DNA of 64,000 nucleotides from CALBPI01 sp038524795 (GTDB lineage Bacteria; Pseudomonadota; Gammaproteobacteria; Steroidobacterales; Woeseiaceae): positions 124,001 through 188,000 of the forward strand of contig JBCBIJ010000005.1 in assembly GCA_038524795.1 (NCBI GenBank), given 5' to 3'. Below, one piece after another: positions 57,513 to 64,000 of the stretch (the stretch's first letter is position 1; every line of letters begins with the position of its first letter). The position numbers and the translations under genes are program-made. Below the pieces are notes generated by a model. It was not told the DNA's origin and did no database searches. It was given only the letters and a program-made list of their open reading frames with translations.

Positions 57513-60500
57513 ATGAGCGAGCGCATCGCTGCTCTTGCACTGCGCGCCGTGGCCGGGAAACCGGCCGCGGCGTGCGGGCGTTTGTGTGTCCGCCACCGTC
57601 GTGCCGTGCGAGTGGCTCCGGGGTACGTTCGTCGTGCCCCGGCGCTTCTTCGCAGCGCGGTGCTGGCTATAGCGTTCGTGTTTGGCGTTTCGCTTTCTGC
57701 TGCCGCGGCGACGCCGCCCGGTACCCAGATCGACAACCAGGCGCTGGCGCTGTTTCAGACTGAGGCGGGCACACCCGTCACGGTGCTCAGCAACACGGCC
57801 AGTGTCGTCACGGTGTTTGGTCGCACGCCCTCGCAGGCAACCTTCACGCGCCTCGCAGCGGGCACGGTAAGCCGCAGCGAAACCATCGGTCCCGTGCAGT
57901 GCGCACTCAATGGGACGTTTACCCCCTTGCCCGCACCGCTCGACGGGGCGGGCCAGCCTCTAGACCTGACCGCCCCGCAAATCGTGGCGGATACGGGCAT
58001 CTTCAACACCGACGAGACCGCGTTTGTGCGCCTCGATGACGGTGACCAAAACTTGAATGGCCTGTTGCGTGAGACGGTGACCGTCACCGTGAGCAATGCG
58101 CCCGGTGGCGACAGTGAGACGCTGACGCTGACCGAAACAGGCAACAATACGGGCGTGTTCACCGGCTACGTGCCGCTCGCCGAGGCGACGCCCGCGACGG
58201 GCAATTGCGTCCTCGAAACGACGCCCGACAGCACGCTTTCCATCAGCTACGCAGACCCTGCGGACACCACGGACTTAAGTCAGGCGCTGGCGCTCGTTGA
58301 ACCGCTTTCCACTGTGTTCGACGCCAGCACGGGCCAGCCCGTCGACGGTGCCACGATAACGCTCGTCGATGCAGCCACAGGCCAGCCTGCGACGGTGTTT
58401 GGCAACGACGGCGTCAGCACGTACCCGGCGACCGTCGTTAGCGGCGCGACTGCGACCGATGCCGCTGGTGTGATTTACAACGTGCCGGCCGGCGGCTACC
58501 GCTTCCCAGTCCTACCTGCAGGCGGCTACCGGCTGCAGATCGTACCGCCCGCACAGTTCATTGCGCCGTCCAACCGCAGCGTCGCTGAGCTCAACGCGCT
58601 GCCGGGCGCACCGTTCGATCTCGCAACGGCCTCGTTTGGCGGCGACTTCACCCAAGTCGTCGACGGCGCGGGCGATCTCGTCGACGTCCCACTCGACCCG
58701 TTCGACGGCGGCCTGTTCCTGTCCAAGCGCACGACGACGGCCGTTGCCGGTGTGGGTGACTTTGTGCGCTACGAACTCGGCCTGACCAACGCGTCGGAGC
58801 GTGTGGCAGCCACGGGCATTACCGTCAGCGACGTGCCGCCCCAAGGTTTCCGTTACGTGCCGGGTTCCGCGCGTCTCAATGGCAACGTCATTGGCGACCC
58901 CGTGTTTGCCGATGCGGCGGGCAGTTCATTTACGTTTACGGTGCCCGATCTGCCCGCGGCAGCCTCGGCGACACTCGCTTACGTCATGGAAATTACGCCG
59001 GGTGCCCGCGGGCGCCAGGCAATCAATATCGCCTCGGCGCGTGCGGAACGCGGTGTGGCCTCTAACGAAGCGCAGGTCTCGATTCGCTTGCAGGAAGACC
59101 TGTTCCGGAGCACAAGTGTTCTCATCGGGCGTGTGGTGGAGGGCAACTGCACCGACGAGACCTTCACTGAGTCGCAAGGGGTTGCGGGAGTTCGCGTCTT
59201 CCTAGAGGACGGTCGTTTCGCGGTCACTGATGACGGTGGGCGTTACCATCTTGAAGGTCTGACGCCAGGTCGCCGCGTGGCGCAGCTCGATGACATTACT
59301 GTGCCTGAGTGGCTGGAACTTGTGCCCTGCGATGCGGCGCCGCGCTTTGGCGGCCGCGCTGACTCGCAGTGGGTCGACCTGAAGCCGGGCCTGCTGCACC
59401 GCGCGGATTTCTATCTCAAGCGCCGCGCGCCCGACACGGGCGCGGTCTCGCTCGAACTCGTCAACGAGAGCAGCAATGCGCCCGACACAATCGACTACAA
59501 GCTTGAGCTCACGGGTGACGGCAACGTCTCGGTCGAAGGCCTGAGCGCCACGGTGCTGCTGCCCAAGTCGGCCGCGCTCGTGCCGGGCACGGCGCGTCTC
59601 AACGGACAGCTGTTGCCGAGTCCGCGCCAGACGGGGAACGCCGTCGTATTCGTCATCGGTGAGCGCGCAGGCGGATGGCGTGATCGCATCACGTTCTCGG
59701 CCAAGATCGATGCGCTCTACGCCGGTGAGCTAGTGAGCCGCGCTGTGGCCAACTTCAATACACCCGCCACGGGCAACCAACGGACGCCCGTGGGCGAGGC
59801 GCGTATGTTGCGCGAGGCGGCCACGACCGAGAACGCCGAGTACGTGCTGTCTTTGAATTTCGACGTCTTGTCGGCGGAATTGTCCGCCGACGATCGGGAA
59901 ACCCTGGACGCACTCATCGAAACCTGGCGCGGGGTTTACGACATCCGTCTCGCGGCTGGCGGGCACTCGGACGCTGATCGCATCGCCGCTCGCAACCGGC
60001 ACGTATTTGCGGACAACTACGCATTGTCCGAGGCGCGCGCTGCGTCTGCCGCACGCTACCTGGCCAGCGCACTGAATATTGACACCGAGGCGACCGAGGT
60101 TCGGGGCTTCGGTCCCGATCGTCCTGTGGCGAGCAACGACACGGCCGACGGCAAACGCCGCAACCGACGTGTGGAGCTTGTGATGAGCGGCACGCGTCCC
60201 GGCCGGCAGTCTGTCGTCGAGGTGACGCAAGCCGCCAGCGGCGTGCAGCGTGTCGATACAACGGGGGCGACGCCGGGTCCCGAAACCGCATCGCGTGATG
60301 CACTCGACGAGAAGATCGCCCGCGTGACGGCAGCCGGAGACGAGACGGTCACGGTGACGGCGCCGGGCGTCGAGGCGCTGGGCAGCGCGCATGGCTTTGT
60401 CGCACCTGCGGCCGACTACCAGCCGCCGATTCCCAGCCTGACCGTCGTCGTGGCGCACGCCGGCGACAGCCGCGTCGAGCTGTCGCTCAACGGTGCGCCG

Positions 60501-63467
60501 GTCAGCAACCTCAACTTTGATGGCACCGAGCGCAGCGCCGACAAGCAGCACGCACTCAGCAGCTGGCGCGGTGTCGACCTCGCCGACGGCGACAACACGC
60601 TCATTGCGACCGTGGTGGATGCCAATGGCGTGGTGTTGGCCACGCATCGACGCGCCGTGCATTACGCGGGGCAGCCCATTCGCGGAGAACTCGTCGCCAA
60701 GGAATCGCGGCTCGTCGCCAACGGTCGCCAGCGGCCCGTGATCGGCGTGCGGCTGCTTGATGCCGATGATCAGCCGGCGCGCGCGGGCTCGATTGGCAGC
60801 TTCCGCGTTCGCGCGCCGTACCGCTCCTGGTTCGAGGTGTCGCGGGAGCGCGAGAACCGTCTCGTTGAGGTCGGGGACCGCCGGCCGCTCTACCGCGTTG
60901 GCGACGACGGCATCGCCTACCTCGAGCTCGAGCCGACGACGCGAGCGGGCGAGGTCATTGTTGACCTCGAATTCGAGAACGGCCGTCAGCAGGAGCTGCG
61001 CACCTACCTCGCGCCGGCGCCCCGCGACTGGATCCTCGTCGGTTTTGCCGAAGGCACCGTGGGCTACAACACGTTGCGCAATAATGTAAACGCTGCGGAC
61101 GCAGCCGGCTTCGAAGATGACGTGTACACCGATGGCCGCGTTGCGTTCTTCGCCAAGGGCCGGATCAAGGGCGATGCGCTGTTGACGCTGGCTTACGATA
61201 CGCGCGGCAACGCCGTGGACCGGGATGGCTTCGGCACTGAGGTCGATCCCGACGCCTTCTTCACACTCTACGGTGACGGTACCGAAACGCGTTTCGAGGC
61301 GGCGAGCCAGCGCAAGCTCTACATCAAGCTCGAGCGTCGCCAGTTCTCGGCCCTGTTCGGCGACTTCGACACGGGGCTGTCTGTTACGGAACTCGCCCGC
61401 TACGAGCGGCGGTTTAACGGTCTGCAGGTGCAGTACTTCGGTGACCGCTTCACCGTTAACGCGTTCGCGGCTGAGAGCGACCAGTCGTTTCAGCGCGACG
61501 ATATTCCGGGCGACGGCACGTCGGGTTTGTACCGGCTCTCGGGTCAGGACATTGTCGTCAACTCGGACGCCGTGCGAATCGAGACGCGTGACCGCTTCGA
61601 CGGGTCCGTGGTGATCGCCAGCGAACGGCTGACGCGGTTCCTCGACTACGACATCGACTACATCAACGGCACGCTGTTCTTCAAACGGCCCGTGCCGAGT
61701 CGTGACCAGGACTTTAACCCGCTCGTCATCGTGGCCGAATACGAGTCGCGTGATGCCGCAGAGGACGACACGATCGCGGGTGGCAGAGCCTCCACCAAGG
61801 CGCTCGATGGCGCACTTGAAATTGGTGTTACGGCCGTGCAGGAAAACAACGCCGTGGATGCCAATGCGCTCTACGGTGTCGACCTGGCCTGGCAGATTGA
61901 CACCGTGACGCGTCTGACCGCCGAGTACGCCGACACCGATCGAAATGACGTCAGCGCCACCACTTCGGGCTATGCCTACAAAGTCGAGCTCGAGCGTGCG
62001 ACGGGCGCTCTCGACGCACGCATTTACCACCGCCTGTCAGACTCGAACTTCGGGCTGGGCGCGCAGGCGGCGAATCAGCTCGGTATCGAGGCGACCGGTA
62101 TCGATGCGCGCTGGCAGCACGCTGAGCGCTGGTTCAGCCAGATGTCGCTGGGCCACCAGGAGAATCTCGATACGGGCGCCGAGCGTCAGCGCGCCGAAGC
62201 CGAGGTCCGCTACCAGGATTCACGCAACACGGCGTTTACGGGGCTCGCCTTCGTCAGCGACGAGGCCGCGGACGGCACCGAGCGCGAGTCGTCTCTGGCA
62301 CGTGCCGGTGTTGGGCGTAGCTTCTTTGGCGATCGCATCACGCTGCGTCTGTCGACGGAGCAAGCCATCGATACCGACGAGAGCATCGACTATCCGTCGC
62401 GGACGCTGGTTGGACTGGACTGGAAGCTCGCGCAAGCCACGCTGTTTGCGGAGCACGAGGTGGCGAGCGGAGAGAACATTGATGCACAGACTTCGCGTGT
62501 GGGCCTGCGAGCGACGCCTTGGCAGCGCGCCCAGTTTTTGACCACGCTCGACAACCAGGTCACGGAGTTTGGCCCGCGTCTGTTTGCCAATATCGGCTTC
62601 ATTCAGGGCATCCAGGTTGGTGAGCGCTGGACGCTAGACGTCGGTGTCGACCACAGCAACACCCTCATCGACGAACAGAGCGCCCAGGTCTTTGACCCCG
62701 ATCGCGAACTCGTATCAGGCAGCCTGCGCGCCGACTTTGTTGCGGCGTTTGCAGGTGCGCTCTACCAGTCTGACAACTGGTCGGCCAATTCGCGCTACGA
62801 GCGGCGCTCGGCTGATGACGAAGACCGCGACACCGTGCTGTTCGGGTGGTTCCGCGAACCCGTCGCCGGTCACGGCCTGTCCGCAGGCTTGCAGTACTTC
62901 AACAGCGATCGCGCCGATCGTGGTGAGCGACGCGCCGACCTGCGTTTTGGCTGGGCCTACCGTAAGGCCGATCGTCGCTGGGCGTTCCTCGACCGTCTCG
63001 ATCTCGTGCTCGATGAGGGCGACGGTGTGGGCGGTGAGCGTCGCAGCATGCGCCTTATCAACAACTTTAACGCCGTGCGCCGCATCGGTGCGGCGGGCGA
63101 GCTGTCGTTGCAGTACGCCTTCAAGTACGTCGACAGTGAGTTCGATGGTGCGGGCTACTCGGGGTACACCGACCTGGCCGGCGTCGACTACCGCCGCAGC
63201 TTCCGCGCGCGCTGGGACTGGGGTGTGCACGGCTCAGCCATGACCTCGTACGAATCCGGGGTGACCGATTACGGCGTCGGTGTCGATGTTGGGTTCAACC
63301 CACGCGACAACCTTTGGCTGACATTGGGCTACAACTTCTCGGGCTTCCGCGACGAGGACTTCGACGACGCACGCTACACGGCCGCCGGTCCTTATCTCCG
63401 CGTGACGGTCAAAGCTGACCAGCACACGCTTAAGCGCATCACGGGCAGGATTCGCGGCGACCGCTAA
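57513..63467 (+). CDS. Giant DUF11-OmpA-like-beta-barrel outer membrane protein
   Basis: A 1984-residue secreted protein. A long basic N-region leads to a signal helix (about 46-66), then ATPPGTQIDNQALALFQTEAG, the N-terminal signature shared with proteins 1 and 3. Further along are DUF11 (about 397-484), a Cna-B/carboxypeptidase-like module (554-593, GVRVFLEDGRFAVTDDGGRY), a second DUF11 (643-746) and an OmpA-like peptidoglycan-binding domain (776-895, SLNFDVLSAELSADDRETL, GFGPDRPVASN). Ig-like segments (about 970-1160) follow. From about 1170 to the end lies a region of alternating aromatic and charged beta strands (DWILVGFAEGTVGYNTL, YFKRP-like motifs), probably a large barrel. The last residues (RGDR) lack the usual terminal aromatic. 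It may anchor the three smaller proteins. Confidence 0.85.
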   Translation: MSERIAALALRAVAGKPAAACGRLCVRHRRAVRVAPGYVRRAPALLRSAVLAIAFVFGVSLSAAAATPPGTQIDNQALALFQTEAGTPVTVLSNTASVVTVFGRTPSQATFTRLAAGTVSRSETIGPVQCALNGTFTPLPAPLDGAGQPLDLTAPQIVADTGIFNTDETAFVRLDDGDQNLNGLLRETVTVTVSNAPGGDSETLTLTETGNNTGVFTGYVPLAEATPATGNCVLETTPDSTLSISYADPADTTDLSQALALVEPLSTVFDASTGQPVDGATITLVDAATGQPATVFGNDGVSTYPATVVSGATATDAAGVIYNVPAGGYRFPVLPAGGYRLQIVPPAQFIAPSNRSVAELNALPGAPFDLATASFGGDFTQVVDGAGDLVDVPLDPFDGGLFLSKRTTTAVAGVGDFVRYELGLTNASERVAATGITVSDVPPQGFRYVPGSARLNGNVIGDPVFADAAGSSFTFTVPDLPAAASATLAYVMEITPGARGRQAINIASARAERGVASNEAQVSIRLQEDLFRSTSVLIGRVVEGNCTDETFTESQGVAGVRVFLEDGRFAVTDDGGRYHLEGLTPGRRVAQLDDITVPEWLELVPCDAAPRFGGRADSQWVDLKPGLLHRADFYLKRRAPDTGAVSLELVNESSNAPDTIDYKLELTGDGNVSVEGLSATVLLPKSAALVPGTARLNGQLLPSPRQTGNAVVFVIGERAGGWRDRITFSAKIDALYAGELVSRAVANFNTPATGNQRTPVGEARMLREAATTENAEYVLSLNFDVLSAELSADDRETLDALIETWRGVYDIRLAAGGHSDADRIAARNRHVFADNYALSEARAASAARYLASALNIDTEATEVRGFGPDRPVASNDTADGKRRNRRVELVMSGTRPGRQSVVEVTQAASGVQRVDTTGATPGPETASRDALDEKIARVTAAGDETVTVTAPGVEALGSAHGFVAPAADYQPPIPSLTVVVAHAGDSRVELSLNGAPVSNLNFDGTERSADKQHALSSWRGVDLADGDNTLIATVVDANGVVLATHRRAVHYAGQPIRGELVAKESRLVANGRQRPVIGVRLLDADDQPARAGSIGSFRVRAPYRSWFEVSRERENRLVEVGDRRPLYRVGDDGIAYLELEPTTRAGEVIVDLEFENGRQQELRTYLAPAPRDWILVGFAEGTVGYNTLRNNVNAADAAGFEDDVYTDGRVAFFAKGRIKGDALLTLAYDTRGNAVDRDGFGTEVDPDAFFTLYGDGTETRFEAASQRKLYIKLERRQFSALFGDFDTGLSVTELARYERRFNGLQVQYFGDRFTVNAFAAESDQSFQRDDIPGDGTSGLYRLSGQDIVVNSDAVRIETRDRFDGSVVIASERLTRFLDYDIDYINGTLFFKRPVPSRDQDFNPLVIVAEYESRDAAEDDTIAGGRASTKALDGALEIGVTAVQENNAVDANALYGVDLAWQIDTVTRLTAEYADTDRNDVSATTSGYAYKVELERATGALDARIYHRLSDSNFGLGAQAANQLGIEATGIDARWQHAERWFSQMSLGHQENLDTGAERQRAEAEVRYQDSRNTAFTGLAFVSDEAADGTERESSLARAGVGRSFFGDRITLRLSTEQAIDTDESIDYPSRTLVGLDWKLAQATLFAEHEVASGENIDAQTSRVGLRATPWQRAQFLTTLDNQVTEFGPRLFANIGFIQGIQVGERWTLDVGVDHSNTLIDEQSAQVFDPDRELVSGSLRADFVAAFAGALYQSDNWSANSRYERRSADDEDRDTVLFGWFREPVAGHGLSAGLQYFNSDRADRGERRADLRFGWAYRKADRRWAFLDRLDLVLDEGDGVGGERRSMRLINNFNAVRRIGAAGELSLQYAFKYVDSEFDGAGYSGYTDLAGVDYRRSFRARWDWGVHGSAMTSYESGVTDYGVGVDVGFNPRDNLWLTLGYNFSGFRDEDFDDARYTAAGPYLRVTVKADQHTLKRITGRIRGDR

Positions 63468-63494
63468 GCTTCGCGGCGCGGTATAGTGCGCGCC

Positions 63495-64000
63495 ATGACC
63501 GACCTCGACGATCTGCTGGCCAGCGATGGCGCCGTGGCGCGCGCTATTCCCGGCTATCAGCCACGGCTGTCGCAGCGTCTTATGGCCGAGGCCGTCGACG
63601 TGGCCATGGCCAGCCGGGAGCATCTCGTGGTCGAGGCGGGGACGGGCACGGGCAAGACCTTCGCCTATCTGCTGCCCGCGCTCGTGGCTGGGCGCCGCAC
63701 GATTATCTCCACAGGCACGCGAGCACTGCAGGACCAGCTCTTTCATCGCGACCTGCCCATGATCGCGGCGGCCGTTGGCCGCCCTGTGAAGACGGCCTTG
63801 CTCAAAGGGCGCGCCAACTACCTGTGTCTGCACCGGCTCGACCAGGCTTTGACGGATTCGGCAGCGCTGACCGGAAAAGAAGCGCGAATTCTCTCCGAGT
63901 GGCGCGACATGACTCAGCGCGGTGACCGCGCAGAGGTGACGCAAATTCCCGAGGACGCGTCGTTGTGGCCCAGGGTCACGTCAACGGCCGACAACTGTCT
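63495..64000 (+). CDS. DinG/YoaA-type ATP-dependent helicase (partial)
   Basis: The first 168 residues of a superfamily 2 helicase of the XPD/DinG group, cut by the right edge. Visible are the Q-like start AIPGYQPRLSQRLMAEAV, Walker A VVEAGTGTGKTFAYLLP, motif Ia TIISTGTRALQDQL and LKGRANYLCLHRLDQ. The Cys there is the first of the expected iron-sulfur cluster ligands. This matches YoaA (the Rad3-like helicase) and points to 5'-3' unwinding of DNA or R-loops in repair. Its ATG is 7 bases after TATAGT and has no ribosome site, so a leaderless mRNA is likely. Confidence 0.9.
   Translation, partial: MTDLDDLLASDGAVARAIPGYQPRLSQRLMAEAVDVAMASREHLVVEAGTGTGKTFAYLLPALVAGRRTIISTGTRALQDQLFHRDLPMIAAAVGRPVKTALLKGRANYLCLHRLDQALTDSAALTGKEARILSEWRDMTQRGDRAEVTQIPEDASLWPRVTSTADNC

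Noticed and set aside
59730..62030. 766-codon open frame on the minus strand inside the giant DUF11/OmpA-like gene
   Set aside because: It is antisense to a gene with clear domains, has no recognisable product and arises from GC-rich third-codon positions. Similar antisense frames at 52063-53496, 31903-33414, 16253-17719, 6956-8143, 5084-6283 and 43455-44849 were set aside for the same reason.

Overview
This window is GC-rich, densely coded chromosomal DNA of a Gram-negative bacterium. The gene set (UbiG, DusA, YhcB/ZapG, bacterioferritin with Bfd, a GlrK-QseG-GlrR type triad, a PEP-CTERM-type regulator PrsR, TonB-dependent receptors, a HemP heme-uptake operon, a phasin, GTP-type PEP carboxykinase) fits a free-living, probably marine or sediment, heterotrophic gammaproteobacterium. 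That placement is inferred from gene content only. No CRISPR array, prophage, insertion sequence, rRNA gene or replication origin was seen.

Layout. 1-3490: a LiuR-like MerR regulator divergent from an alpha-methylacyl-CoA racemase and a large acyl-CoA dehydrogenase, with a perfect 16-bp palindrome between them (branched acyl-CoA catabolism). 3496-6230: a TonB-dependent receptor with its own regulatory region and terminator. 6326-8302: a fusion of redoxin, cytochrome c, copper monooxygenase and EF-hand domains. 8299-13166: an Omp85-like barrel, a DUF4149 membrane protein, ubiG, a CpeT-like protein and S-formylglutathione hydrolase. 13177-15396: a FAN1-like nuclease fused to a DEDDh exonuclease. 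15393-19686: a cation diffusion facilitator, an FG-GAP protein, YhcB and an esterase lipoprotein. 19713-19973: a two-gene tRNA operon (Ala-GGC, Glu-TTC) with promoter and terminator. 20060-22109: an SDR, bfr and bfd, and three Fur-like sites, one of them in a promoter without an evident gene.

22110-28027: prsR facing the galE-glrK-qseG-glrR block. 28240-34767: two secreted lipoproteins (one a predicted metallopeptidase) and a PAS/GAF/GGDEF/EAL protein. 34836-42285: an N-formylglutamate amidohydrolase-like protein overlapping a YbdK-type ligase, ornithine cyclodeaminase, a two-subunit IorAB-type molybdenum hydroxylase, and a TPP-dependent decarboxylase or synthase. 42343-45907: a Fur-controlled heme operon (hemP, TonB receptor, DUF6607-like lipoprotein). 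45941-48138: a membrane-anchored HTH regulator overlapping a beta-lactamase-fold serine hydrolase. 48360-54470: GNAT, dusA, methyltransferase, cyclase-FHA, pckG and phasin. 54695-63467: a four-gene DUF11 surface-protein cluster ending in a 1984-residue protein with an OmpA-like domain and a predicted beta-barrel. 63495-64000: start of a DinG/YoaA helicase.

Two features are of most interest. First, several start codons lie only 6 to 8 bases downstream of a -10-like hexamer and have no Shine-Dalgarno sequence. These include merR, the cation exporter, the TPP enzyme, hemP, dusA and the helicase, and they suggest frequent leaderless transcripts; two tiny upstream ORFs fit the same pattern. Second, the DUF11 cluster looks like a cell-surface apparatus whose three smaller proteins share sequence signatures with the N-terminal half of the giant outer-membrane protein.
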